A stretch of DNA of 32,807 bases from Pseudomonadota bacterium. Lineage in GTDB: Bacteria; Pseudomonadota; Gammaproteobacteria; Pseudomonadales; Azotimanducaceae. The stretch is taken from the NCBI GenBank assembly GCA_027624035.1, contig JAQBUI010000050.1:1-32807 (forward strand), read 5' to 3'. Made by a program: the position numbers and the translations under genes. Under the pieces are notes generated by a model. That model was not told where the DNA came from, did no database searches, and saw nothing but the letters and a program-made list of their open reading frames with translations. How positions within the stretch are numbered: the first letter of the stretch is position 1; every line of letters begins with the position of its first letter. Below are positions 24,653-32,646 of the stretch, piece by piece.

Positions 24653-25105
24653 ATGACTTCACCTGCCAAGAACATCACCATTTCACTTATTCTGGCCATC
24701 GTCGCCTACCTTCTGGATGGCCTCATTCGTTTTCAGGCCCTGGGACTACCCGATTCCGGGTCAGACTTCGGAGTGCTCATCATGCTGTTTGCCGTCATTG
24801 CAGCAGCCAGCTTTCTTGCAGGAGGAACATCGCCCCGGGTCCCGGCCGCATCGAGCTCCGGTGACGGCGCCAGGCCCGGTACAAACGCCGGATCCGGCTC
24901 ACAGCGGGAGACCGGCACGGTCAAATGGTTCAACGTCAAGAAAGGCTATGGTTTCATCACCCGGGACGATGGTGAGGATGTGTTCGTTCACTATCGCAAT
25001 ATTGAAGGCGATGGCCGACGGTCTGTTTCTGATGGACAACGCGTCAGCTTCGTGGTGGTCGAGGGCGAAAAGGGTCCCCAGGCGGAAGAAGTCTCGACGA
25101 CCTGA
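24653..25105 (+). CDS. Membrane-anchored cold-shock-domain protein
   Basis: A 150-residue protein. Two hydrophobic segments (about 8-27, [20 protein letters not shown], and 39-58, [20 protein letters not shown]) are followed by a Ser/Gly/Pro-rich linker (60-85) and a complete cold-shock domain (86-150). RNP1 KGYGFI is at 97-102 and RNP2 VFVHY at 110-114, with [10 protein letters not shown] leading in. The domain binds single-stranded RNA or DNA. Two helices would put both termini on the same side, so a cytoplasmic CSD implies a cytoplasmic N-terminus. Function is unknown; tethering RNA binding to the membrane is an inference. The start at 24653 is used because upstream residues of the open frame derive from non-coding sequence. 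Confidence 0.85.
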   Translation: MTSPAKNITISLILAIVAYLLDGLIRFQALGLPDSGSDFGVLIMLFAVIAAASFLAGGTSPRVPAASSSGDGARPGTNAGSGSQRETGTVKWFNVKKGYGFITRDDGEDVFVHYRNIEGDGRRSVSDGQRVSFVVVEGEKGPQAEEVSTT

Positions 25106-25119
25106 CCCGGGCAACGTTC

Positions 25120-25554
25120 ATGGACGTCATTTTTCTGTCGGCAGAGAACATGCTGAACGATGAAGAGCCAGCAGCAGGGCTACCGACCATGCCCTGTGGA
25201 CTTATCTTTCGTGAAGCCAGGGCACAGCTGTATGCCCTTGTCTGCGGCACGTTTCACGACGATGCCATGGCCATGGAGACCCAGGTGACGCTGGATGACA
25301 ATGGCATGCTGGACATGGACGGCAACACCGGTGCGGAGATCTATGCCTTGTCTGCTGCGCTGGTTGAAACTCTGGCCGAACTGGAGGAAGACCAGTTGAA
25401 CGATGTTATTGCCCAGTGGCAGGAAACCGAAGAAATCGAAGCGCTCGACACGGAAAGCTCAGATCTCGCCGAGTTTGTCTTTTCCCTCATTCACCTGTGC
25501 CAGATCGCCTGTAACGAGGATGATCTCGGCGTGTACGTTCTCACCGCAGGGTAG
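25120..25554 (+). CDS. Uncharacterised acidic protein
   Basis: A 144-residue acidic protein I do not recognise. It has no signal peptide or transmembrane helix. It looks alpha-rich in the middle (AEIYALSAALVETLAELEEDQLNDVIAQWQETEEIEAL), with a hydrophobic C-terminal segment FVFSLIHLCQIACNEDDLG and three cysteines. It is 14 bp after the cold-shock-domain gene and 9 bp before yciH, so it is probably co-transcribed with translation-related genes. No strong Shine-Dalgarno precedes ATG 25120; a later ATG at 25150 is an alternative start. Coding is supported by operon position and codon pattern rather than homology. Confidence 0.65.
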   Translation: MDVIFLSAENMLNDEEPAAGLPTMPCGLIFREARAQLYALVCGTFHDDAMAMETQVTLDDNGMLDMDGNTGAEIYALSAALVETLAELEEDQLNDVIAQWQETEEIEALDTESSDLAEFVFSLIHLCQIACNEDDLGVYVLTAG

Positions 25555-25563
25555 TTGGCAGCC

Positions 25564-25902
25564 ATGAGCACCGTCTATTCAACAGACAAGGGCAAACACT
25601 GTGCGGGCTGCCACCGTCCGACGCCCGAGTGTGTCTGCCGGGACCAGCGTCCAGCGCACACCGACGGCATCGTCAGATTGCAGCGTCAGGTCAAGGGACG
25701 AAATGGCAAGCCGGTCGTCATTATCAGCGGGTTGCCACTGAACCCGGCTGAACTGAAAGTTCTGGCCAAAAAACTCAAAAGCCGATGCGGCGTCGGAGGC
25801 AGTATTGAGCAGGGAAACATACTGATCCAGGGAGATCAGCGTGAACTCCTCAAGCAGGCCCTGGAGGCCGATGGCTACACCGTCAAAGTGAGTGGAGGCT
25901 AG
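25564..25902 (+). CDS. yciH: SUI1-family translation factor YciH
   Basis: A 112-residue SUI1/eIF1-like protein: IVRLQRQVKGRNGKPVVIISGLPL, then LKVLAKKLKSRCGVGGSIEQGNILIQGDQRELLKQALEADGYTVKVSGG. This is the conserved eIF1 fold with the basic loop. YciH affects start-site fidelity and stress-time translation in E. coli. The N-terminus has a cysteine-rich stretch (CAGCHRPTPECVC) absent from E. coli YciH, possibly a small zinc site. ATG 25564 is preferred over a TTG at 25555. Its stop overlaps the GTG start of the sulfurtransferase by one base (TAGTG). Confidence 0.93.
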   Translation: MSTVYSTDKGKHCAGCHRPTPECVCRDQRPAHTDGIVRLQRQVKGRNGKPVVIISGLPLNPAELKVLAKKLKSRCGVGGSIEQGNILIQGDQRELLKQALEADGYTVKVSGG

Positions 25903-26720
25903 TGGGTACAATCATTGATGTGCGCGATCCAGGGCTCGCCGGGGCGCGCTTTTTTGACTGCCGCGCCTCTCTTGCCGACCCGGATGACGGTCGCAAGCGG
26001 TTCCTGGAAAACCATATCCCGGGCGCAATCCATGCCGACCTCAACCGGGACCTCAGTTCCCCGGTTCAAGCCGGTATCACCGGGCGTCATCCGCTTCCGG
26101 CACGAACAGATTTCATCTCGACGGTCAGCCGATGGGGTCTTACCTCCGATAGCATTGTGGTCGCCTACGATGATGACACAGGCGCCTTTGCGGCGCGCCT
26201 GTGGTGGCTCATGCGGTGGCTCGGTCACGAGAATGCATTCGTCCTGGATGGCGGTCTGGTCGCCTGGGTGACGGCGGGACGACACCTGACCTCCGAAATC
26301 TCAGCACCAGCAGCCTCGCTCTATCACGCGGCGGAGCCGTTGACCCGGCAGGTTGTGGCCGAGGAAGTGTCGCGCTGGCGGGGTCTGCTGATCGACGCTC
26401 GCGACCCGATACGGTTTCGCGGCGAGGTAGAGCCGATTGATCCGGTGGCCGGACACATCCCCGGCGCCGTCAACAGACCCTTCCTCGACAACCTGGACGG
26501 GGGGCAATTCCGGCCCCCGGGGCAACTGCGGTCACAGTTCACTGCCCTCGGCGCCAATACCTCACACACGGCCTGCTACTGCGGCTCCGGCGTCACTGCC
26601 GCCCACAACATCCTTGCCATCGTCCACGGGGGGCTTCCTGAACCAGCGTTGTATGCGGGCTCCTGGAGCGAATGGATTACCGACCCGGAACGGCCCGTGG
26701 CCCGCGGCGCGGCTCCATGA
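25902..26720 (+). CDS. MST-type sulfurtransferase (tandem rhodanese)
   Basis: A 272-residue protein of two rhodanese domains. The inactive N-terminal one (about 1-135) has FFDCRASLADPDDGRKRFLENHIPGAIHADL. The catalytic C-terminal one (about 150-268) has LIDARDPIRFRGEVEPIDPVAGHIPGAVN and the active loop CGSGVTA with nucleophile C227. CG(S/T)GVTA loops are typical of 3-mercaptopyruvate sulfurtransferases, while thiosulfate sulfurtransferases have CRKGVTA-like loops. It starts with GTG, overlapping yciH by one base, and ends overlapping mnmC by four. That position suggests a sulfur-transfer role linked to tRNA wobble-uridine modification, but this is inference. The acceptor and physiological donor are unknown. 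Confidence 0.88.
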   Translation: MGTIIDVRDPGLAGARFFDCRASLADPDDGRKRFLENHIPGAIHADLNRDLSSPVQAGITGRHPLPARTDFISTVSRWGLTSDSIVVAYDDDTGAFAARLWWLMRWLGHENAFVLDGGLVAWVTAGRHLTSEISAPAASLYHAAEPLTRQVVAEEVSRWRGLLIDARDPIRFRGEVEPIDPVAGHIPGAVNRPFLDNLDGGQFRPPGQLRSQFTALGANTSHTACYCGSGVTAAHNILAIVHGGLPEPALYAGSWSEWITDPERPVARGAAP

Positions 26721-28486
26721 CCGATCCCTATCTGCTGCCCACGGCAGATATTGAGTGGCAGCATGGGACGCCATTCTCGAAAGATCTCAATGACATCTAC
26801 TGGAGTCGGGAGACCGGCCCGGCCGAGAAGTCCCACGTCTTCATCGAACCTGCGGGCTTTGAATCGAGGTGGTCACGGCTGACGGGCGATGGATTCTTTG
26901 TGGTCGCAGAGCTGGGCTTTGGTCTGGGGTTGAATTTTCTGCTGACGGTCGCCGCATGGCGGCGGCTCAAACCACGCGGTATTCTGCATTACGTCAGTTT
27001 CGAAAATCGCCCCGTGGACGCTCGCGAAATCGGACGGCTGACGGCATTGTTGCCTGACCTGCCGGTCGCAGAACTTGCCGCGCGCTACCCGTCCGCTGTT
27101 CGCGGACATCACGTGCGGTGGTTCGATGATCAAATCCGCCTGACACTGATATTCGACGACGCACCCAGGGCGCTTCGTCGTTTCAAGGGCCAGGTTGATG
27201 CCTGGTACCTGGACGGATTCAGTCCGGGTTGTAATCCGGCATTGTGGGACCAGCACGCAATCAGCCCCCTTTTCGGTCTGTCGCGACCCGGTGCCACATT
27301 GTCCACCTATTCCGTTGCCGCGGTCGTGCGGCGAAGCCTGACACGTGCCGGACTGAACATTGAACGCCGCCCCGGATTCGGCCGCAAGCGGGAAATGCTG
27401 GTCGCCTTCCGGCCCGGAGTCTGGAAACCTGCTCGCCGCCCGACCGGAGACGTCGCCGTCATCGGCTGTGGTGTCGCCGGCAGCTACCTCACAGAAGCAC
27501 TCATCAGACGCGGCATCAGCACTGTGACCATCGCAAAAGATGGCGGTACCTCCAGGCAGGTGCGCCAGCTTGCCGTCTATCCCTCACTCGCGGCGCGGGC
27601 CGAGGCCCGATATCGTTTCTCGATCAGCGCGTTCGACTATGGGCGCCTGAACAACGTGGACTTCCACAAAACGGGCGTCACGATTGAACTGAAACCTGCC
27701 GAAATTCCGCGCTGGGCAGCGATCAGCGCGCAACTGCCCGATGATCTCATTCATCTCGATGGTCATCAGCTATGCTTCCCGCAGGGGGGCTGGCTCGACA
27801 CACCGGACCTGACGGACCGAATCAGAGCCAGTGCGCGGCACCTTGAAACCAAAGTAGACGGCATCCACAGGTCCAATGATCAATGGCTCATTGACACCCA
27901 TGCCGGGCAAGGGCCACACCATGCTGATGCCGTTTTTCTGGCGATGGGGGCGTCCCCGCTGCCGATACCCGACTGCTTCGATCTCGACCTGATTCCTGGC
28001 CTCGCACTGACCGTCGCAGAACCGGGCGGTCAGGCCGGGCCAGTGATGACCGGGCAACAGACCCGGTTTCCACCTCTGGGTGGGACGCGGACCATTTCCG
28101 GGCTGTACGATCGTGGACTCACCCAGGGGAACAATGAGCACATCAGCACCCTGCTATCCGGAATATCGCCGGTACCCCGGGTGATTTCCGCGCGGATTGG
28201 CACCCGAGCCGCAACACGCGACCGGTTCCCCATTGCTGGTGCCATGCCTGACTGGCGCGGTGAGTCTGGTCCAGGTGCGACGTTGCCCACCGATCTGGAA
28301 GGGCTGTTCGTGATGGCAGGGCTAGGTTCTCACGGAGGCAACCATGCCCGATTGCTGGCCGAATATCTGGTGAGTCTCTATACCGGCGAACCCTTACCCG
28401 TCGACAAAGCCATTCAGGATGCTCTGCATCCGGTACGGTTCCAGCGACGCGACGCCTCCCGGGTTACGAAAACACCCGGACATTGA
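26717..28486 (+). CDS. mnmC: Bifunctional tRNA U34 mnm5 enzyme (methyltransferase / FAD oxidoreductase)
   Basis: A 589-residue two-domain enzyme completing 5-methylaminomethyl-(2-thio)uridine at tRNA position 34. The N-terminal SAM methyltransferase (about 1-235) shows the MnmC opening EWQHGTPFSKDLNDIYWS, then ELGFGLGLNFLLT and WYLDGFSPGCNPALW. The C-terminal FAD oxidoreductase (about 245-575) shows VAVIGCGVAGSYLTEALIRRG and ends with a GLFVMAGLGSHG segment. It is shorter than E. coli MnmC (about 668) but has both domains. The start at 26717 overlaps the sulfurtransferase stop (ATGA); an upstream ATG at 26672 would overlap further and lacks family similarity. Its last 23 bases overlap the end of serA on the other strand. 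Confidence 0.95.
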   Translation: MTDPYLLPTADIEWQHGTPFSKDLNDIYWSRETGPAEKSHVFIEPAGFESRWSRLTGDGFFVVAELGFGLGLNFLLTVAAWRRLKPRGILHYVSFENRPVDAREIGRLTALLPDLPVAELAARYPSAVRGHHVRWFDDQIRLTLIFDDAPRALRRFKGQVDAWYLDGFSPGCNPALWDQHAISPLFGLSRPGATLSTYSVAAVVRRSLTRAGLNIERRPGFGRKREMLVAFRPGVWKPARRPTGDVAVIGCGVAGSYLTEALIRRGISTVTIAKDGGTSRQVRQLAVYPSLAARAEARYRFSISAFDYGRLNNVDFHKTGVTIELKPAEIPRWAAISAQLPDDLIHLDGHQLCFPQGGWLDTPDLTDRIRASARHLETKVDGIHRSNDQWLIDTHAGQGPHHADAVFLAMGASPLPIPDCFDLDLIPGLALTVAEPGGQAGPVMTGQQTRFPPLGGTRTISGLYDRGLTQGNNEHISTLLSGISPVPRVISARIGTRAATRDRFPIAGAMPDWRGESGPGATLPTDLEGLFVMAGLGSHGGNHARLLAEYLVSLYTGEPLPVDKAIQDALHPVRFQRRDASRVTKTPGH

Positions 28487-29639
28487 TCACGCCGTCGATG
28501 GCCTGAATCGCGGCCACCACTTCTTCAGAGGCCTCGGCCTCGATGTCAATGAGGTTGTAGGCGATGTCATCGCGACTTCGATTGAGCATGTCGATCACAT
28601 TGATATCACGATCTGCCAGAATAGACAGGGTCTTTCCCAGAATACGGGGCACGTTACGATTCGCCATCGCCAGGCGAACGCCATGACCGCTGCGCTCCAG
28701 AACGAGGGTTGGAAAATTGACTGAATTCCTGATGTTGCCGTTCTCCAGAAAATCGACGATCTGATCCGCCACCATGATGGCACAGTTATCCTCGGCCTCT
28801 CCGGTGCTGGCACCAAGGTGGGGCGTGGCAATGACACCCCGGTGCCCGATCAGACCAGGGGTCGGAAAATCACAGATGTACTGCGAGAGCCTGCCTGACG
28901 CCAATGCGGCGAGGACCGCTGGTTCATCAACGATTTCCTCCCGCGCATAGTTCAGCAACACCGCACCTTCACGGAAATAGCTCAGGTGTTCGGTGTTGAT
29001 CAGGCCCCTGGTGCTGTCCAGCATCGGCACATGGAGAGATACGATATCGGACCTGGAAAACAGCGATTGCATGTTCTCCATCTTCTGGACCCTGCGCGAG
29101 AGGCGCCATGCGGCATCGACAGACAACGCGGGATCGAATCCAACTACCTCCATTTCCATCTGCAGCGCGATCTCGGCCACCATGGATCCAATGGCCCCCA
29201 GCCCGAGAACACCCAGCGTTCTGCCCTTGAGCTCACGGCCGGAGAAGCGCTTCTTGGCAGCCTCCACATCCTTGTTCAGCAACGCCTTGTCCTTCTGACC
29301 TCCCAGTGTCGATACATACTCGATCCCCGGAATGATTCCCCTGCAGGACAGGAGCAGACCGACCACCACCAGTTCCTTGACCGCATTAGCATTGGCGCCC
29401 GGCGTGTTAAAGACCACAATACCCCGGTCAGTGAACTCATCCACGGGAATGTTATTGACGCCTGCGCCGGCCCGACCAACGGCTCTGAGCCGGGGGGTGG
29501 CATCTTCCAGGGTCAGCTGGTGGCTGCGGACAACGATCGCATCAGGATCGGTGATCTCGGAACCGATTTCATAGTGCTTGCGCGGAAACCGTTCGAGCCC
29601 CAGTTCTGAAATGTTGTTCAGCGTTCGAATCTTGTACAT
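28464..29639 (-). CDS. serA: D-3-phosphoglycerate dehydrogenase
   Basis: A 391-residue D-isomer 2-hydroxyacid dehydrogenase catalysing the first step of serine synthesis. The substrate and NAD segments are GRAGAGVNNIPVDEFTDRGI, GVLGLGAIGSMVAEIALQ and LLNYAREEIVDE with the catalytic Arg, plus the GEAEDN Glu and PHLGAST His. A C-terminal ACT domain (about 320-391, SILADRDINVIDMLNRSRDD) suggests serine feedback control. It resembles the shorter GAGVNNIP subtype rather than the 409-residue Pseudomonas-type enzyme. AGGGAAG precedes the ATG. It is a single gene or downstream of nnrU; serC is not beside it and is also missing from its usual place after gyrA. Confidence 0.92.
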   Translation of the reverse strand: MYKIRTLNNISELGLERFPRKHYEIGSEITDPDAIVVRSHQLTLEDATPRLRAVGRAGAGVNNIPVDEFTDRGIVVFNTPGANANAVKELVVVGLLLSCRGIIPGIEYVSTLGGQKDKALLNKDVEAAKKRFSGRELKGRTLGVLGLGAIGSMVAEIALQMEMEVVGFDPALSVDAAWRLSRRVQKMENMQSLFSRSDIVSLHVPMLDSTRGLINTEHLSYFREGAVLLNYAREEIVDEPAVLAALASGRLSQYICDFPTPGLIGHRGVIATPHLGASTGEAEDNCAIMVADQIVDFLENGNIRNSVNFPTLVLERSGHGVRLAMANRNVPRILGKTLSILADRDINVIDMLNRSRDDIAYNLIDIEAEASEEVVAAIQAIDGVINVRVFS

Positions 29640-29708
29640 GAGCTTCCCTTGCGGATGGCCGATAAGTGCTGTTCTGTTCTCTGGTGGATGAAGCGCTGGG
29701 CCGGCCTG

Positions 29709-30386
29709 TCAGAAAAGGCTTTGACCGCCGCTCACCATATCATGAAGCCAGTAGATGATGACGTAGAGTGCGAGGCCAATGCCGATCGCGAGATAGCTGA
29801 TGTCACCCGCGGCAATACGGGTTCGCCGTGTTGCGAGTGCGACAAAAGGTATGTTTGATGTGGTCGCAAAAAAGGTGGCCCAACCGGGCTCCTCACCACG
29901 ACGTTTGCGGGCATCCATGGAGATCGTCCCGAGCACCGACATCAGACCGAGGGTTCCAAAAAAGACGACGGATGCCTCGTCACCGTTCGCAATCAGATGG
30001 CTGATCACATACAGGATGATGGCCCACTGAATCGGATGCCGGGTGATCTTGAGTACCCCGCGCAACTCGTCGTTTACGGCACTTTCCATCTTCACGGCCG
30101 TCGGGTTTCTGGTCATGATCCCCATGGACAGCAGCACCAGGGCGAACATCATGATCACTTTGGCGATGAGGTAAGCCGTCGGGGTCGGCGACCAGAGAAA
30201 CGTGCCATGAGGAATCACAGCGTATGCGTAGATCATCGCACCCAGGGTAACGAAGCTCATCAGGGAATAGGCCACAAGATAGGCGGTCTCTCCCATGGCA
30301 CCGATCAGTGCGCCACGGAGCGGTGTCGCCGAGATACCAAGGTGGGTGATCAGAAACGCTAGGCAGGTGACAAGCAGGATGGTCAT
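29709..30386 (-). CDS. NnrU-family membrane protein
   Basis: A 225-residue polytopic membrane protein (about six transmembrane segments) with NnrU signatures: GETAYLVAYSLMSFVTLGAMIYAY, ELRGVLKITRHPIQWAIILYVISHLIANGD, FGTLGLMSVLGTISMDARKRR and the GWATFFATTSNIPF loop. NnrU was named for nitrite/nitric-oxide-reduction clusters but is widespread outside denitrifiers, and its function is unclear; the isoprenoid-type 15-cis-zeta-carotene isomerase is a plant relative. I chose ATG 30386 because GAGGAG lies 5 bases upstream and the first helix starts there. The open frame continues upstream for 44 codons through the 86-bp repeat, which is not real coding. Confidence 0.9.
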   Translation of the reverse strand: MTILLVTCLAFLITHLGISATPLRGALIGAMGETAYLVAYSLMSFVTLGAMIYAYAVIPHGTFLWSPTPTAYLIAKVIMMFALVLLSMGIMTRNPTAVKMESAVNDELRGVLKITRHPIQWAIILYVISHLIANGDEASVVFFGTLGLMSVLGTISMDARKRRGEEPGWATFFATTSNIPFVALATRRTRIAAGDISYLAIGIGLALYVIIYWLHDMVSGGQSLF

Positions 30387-30405
30387 GGATGATGCTCCTC
30401 TGGCA

Positions 30406-30580
30406 GCCCTGAGGGTGCACGTCTCAGGCACGGTATAGTCGTGCAGCAAGGTGCCCATGCTGGCACCTCGTCCCATGTGAACTTCCATGAAGGCCTTGAG
30501 CGTGCCCGGACCGGGCACGCGTAGTCGTGCAAGAAAGTATTCACGCCAGCACCTCGTCTCAAGTGAACTTCCGTGAAAAG
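30406..30580 (+). repeat. 86-bp palindromic repeat, tandem pair
   Basis: Two copies with an 87-bp period begin at 30406 (diverged hairpin GGTGCACG...GGCACGG) and 30493 (perfect GCGTGCCC/GGGCACGC arms at 30500-30507 and 30513-30520). Both carry the following TAGTCGTGC and the terminal AACTTCC(A/G)TGAAA. The first copy starts 20 bp upstream of the nnrU ATG and so overlaps its likely promoter and leader. Confidence 0.85.
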
Positions 30581-30695
30581 CTGCATCTTAGCGCAATGCC
30601 GACATGAATCCCGCCACCTGCGATCAAAATCGCGATATGCGAGCGGCGATTCAGATCAGGGATCAGCCAGTTGCCGGATCAGCGGGGCTTTGGCA

Positions 30696-30775
30696 GCCCC
30701 GAGCGTGCCCGTGCCGGGCACGCCCTGGTCGTGCCGGGAAGTTTTCCGGACGCCGCCATCACCCACCGAGGCACG
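30696..30775 (+). repeat. 86-bp palindromic repeat, single copy
   Basis: GCCCCGAGCGTGCCC, a 5-base loop, then GGGCACGC (arms 30703-30710 and 30716-30723), followed by TCGTGCCGGGAAGTTTTCCGGA, the best-preserved form of the second palindrome (CCGGGAA-GT-TTTCCGG). The 3' end has decayed. The whole 30387-30832 gap holds only these repeats and unrecognised sequence. Confidence 0.8.
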
Positions 30776-30832
30776 AACACAACCAACCGTCAGGGTCAGC
30801 ACAGCGGACCGACCATCGAGGGGCCGCAGGAC

Positions 30833-31753
30833 CTAGATTTCATCACTCGTCCCTCGACATCGAATCGCGCCATAGATAAATAGTCCACCCAGCAATGTCG
30901 CTACAGCAAAGTCAACACTGAACAACCGGCCCATGACTCCGGACAGCGTCGCACTGGCCGTAGAGATCGATGCCATCGGCACCATATGATCCGCCATCCA
31001 GATCGCTACATCTGTATCGGCAACCAGCACACCATCCAGGATGATCAAAACCACAGGCACACCCACGGCCCAGATGAACGGTACGCTACGGGCTGCGGCG
31101 GATACCAGAAGCAGCCAGCCATAGTATGGAAGCGCCCACAGCGCCATGTAGACCACGTAGACCAGCATAGAGAACCAGACCGCCGGCAATGCCATGGACG
31201 GGACGAGGAGCGTCTCCCAGACTGGTACGTCATGGCCAGCCGCAATGGCCACCGCCATCAGCAACAACAGAAGCTGGACCACGATGGCTGCCCCGACATA
31301 GACGAGTGGTAGCGCGAAGGCGGCTGTCAGCAGCTTGGCCGTCACCGTCTGGGCATCGGAAACCGGCATCGATTTCCAGAACAGAACACTTCGGTCCTTT
31401 CTGTCCTCGTAAAGCGTGTCCAGCAAATAAAAGAACGTCACAAAACAGAGCACAATGTAGAACTGACCGCTGGCAAACCAGAAGACCCTGGTAATATGAT
31501 GCCGTCGTTCATCCGGTGACATCGTCTCGAGTTCCATCAGCGATGACGTCACGATGACCGCGCCACCGGAGCCATCGATCTGCAGTCGATTGCCGTCATT
31601 CTCTACCTCGACCTTGATCATGCCGGCGTCGAGGACAAGATAGCCCAGCCCCAGAACCGACACCACAAGTACGATCATCACAAGGGGCATGGTGACAAAT
31701 GCTGCGCGATGCTCCCAGAATTCTCGTCTGATCAGGATGGGAAACCGGTTCAT
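30833..31753 (-). CDS. ABC-2 type transporter permease
   Basis: A 306-residue membrane protein with six predicted helices: an N-terminal basic stretch (RFPILIRREFWEHRAAF) before helix 1 (MIVLVVSVLGLGYLVL), a ~70-residue extracytoplasmic loop, then FYIVLCFVTFFYLLDTLYEDRKDRSVLFWKSMPVSDAQTVTAKL, the ABC-2 permease signature, and four more helices. With the ATPase it overlaps (ATGA) it forms a simple two-gene ABC exporter. The substrate cannot be inferred. Similar pairs in gammaproteobacteria often sit with a GntR regulator; any such gene would be beyond the window's right edge. Confidence 0.88.
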   Translation of the reverse strand: MNRFPILIRREFWEHRAAFVTMPLVMIVLVVSVLGLGYLVLDAGMIKVEVENDGNRLQIDGSGGAVIVTSSLMELETMSPDERRHHITRVFWFASGQFYIVLCFVTFFYLLDTLYEDRKDRSVLFWKSMPVSDAQTVTAKLLTAAFALPLVYVGAAIVVQLLLLLMAVAIAAGHDVPVWETLLVPSMALPAVWFSMLVYVVYMALWALPYYGWLLLVSAAARSVPFIWAVGVPVVLIILDGVLVADTDVAIWMADHMVPMASISTASATLSGVMGRLFSVDFAVATLLGGLFIYGAIRCRGTSDEI

Positions 31754-32628
31754 GATACCTCCCCGATGCCCGCAGTCCGGGACTTCCCCGCCAGCTTCGC
31801 GATAAACAGATCGGAAACAGACGGCACACTGACTTCTCCAAGCCCGACCAGCCTGTCCCTTGCAACGCCCTCAAAAATACACCGCTTCTTGCCAATCACG
31901 TCCCGGATATGAATCGGTCCCAGGGCAACTGCACGGTCAACGTGGTCCGGCGCGACCAGCAGTTCTGTATAGGTGTCTGCCAGACTGGCCATGGCGCTGT
32001 CCAGTACGATCTCGCCCGCATTGATGAACAGCAGATGGGTCAGCAGAGATTCGACTTCCTCTACCTGATGGGTCGAAATGATGATGCTCATATTGCGCTC
32101 AAAGTAGTCATCAAGGAGCCTGTCGTAGAATGCCTTTCGGTAAAGGATGTCGAGCCCGATGGTCGGTTCGTCCAGCACCAGCAGATCCACGTCGATCGAC
32201 ATCACCACAGCAAGATGCAGTTGCGTGACCATCCCCTTTGAAAGCTGTCTGACACGATGGCGGGGCTTGATATCCGTCTCCGCCAACAGTTGCAGCGCAC
32301 GTTTCCGATCAAACCGGTGGTGTACACCTGCCACATATTCGATGACCTCTGACACCCTCAGCCAGCGGGGCAGGATCCCGACGTCGGCTATGAAACAAAC
32401 CTGCTCCATGACGCGATCACGACTGACGCGAGGATCGTATCCCATCACGGCGAGGCGTCCGTCGAACCCGGTCAGGCCCAGGATCGCTTTCAGGGTGGTG
32501 GTCTTACCTGCCCCATTGGGGCCAATCAGACCGACCACAGATCCCTCAGCGATATCGAAACTGACCTCACGCATGGCCCAGACATCGCCGAAACGTTTAT
32601 TCATGTTGTGTGCCGACACCACGGTCAT
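31750..32628 (-). CDS. ABC transporter ATP-binding protein
   Basis: A 292-residue ABC ATPase. Walker A GPNGAGKTT is at about 36-44, the signature reads LSKGM rather than LSGGQ, Walker B is LLVLDEPTIGLD, and the switch His lies in ISTHQVEEVESL. LSKGM is common in the ABC-2 (CcmA/NodI-like) exporter group, which fits the partner permease. The C-terminal ~80 residues (after VLDSAMASL) are the variable regulatory region. It is the first gene of the pair; TAAGGAG-type sequence (32639-32645 read on the minus strand is TGTTAAGGAGAAATTG) lies just upstream of the ATG. Confidence 0.93.
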   Translation of the reverse strand: MTVVSAHNMNKRFGDVWAMREVSFDIAEGSVVGLIGPNGAGKTTTLKAILGLTGFDGRLAVMGYDPRVSRDRVMEQVCFIADVGILPRWLRVSEVIEYVAGVHHRFDRKRALQLLAETDIKPRHRVRQLSKGMVTQLHLAVVMSIDVDLLVLDEPTIGLDILYRKAFYDRLLDDYFERNMSIIISTHQVEEVESLLTHLLFINAGEIVLDSAMASLADTYTELLVAPDHVDRAVALGPIHIRDVIGKKRCIFEGVARDRLVGLGEVSVPSVSDLFIAKLAGKSRTAGIGEVS

Positions 32629-32646
32629 GACAATTTCTCCTTAACA

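Noticed and set aside
24451..24864. Open frame of 137 codons after pdxJ
   Set aside because: It starts inside the 86-bp repeat and then overlaps the cold-shock-domain gene in another frame.
30387..30518. N-terminal extension of NnrU
   Set aside because: The 44 extra residues are encoded by the 86-bp repeat; GAGGAG and the first membrane helix mark the start at 30386.
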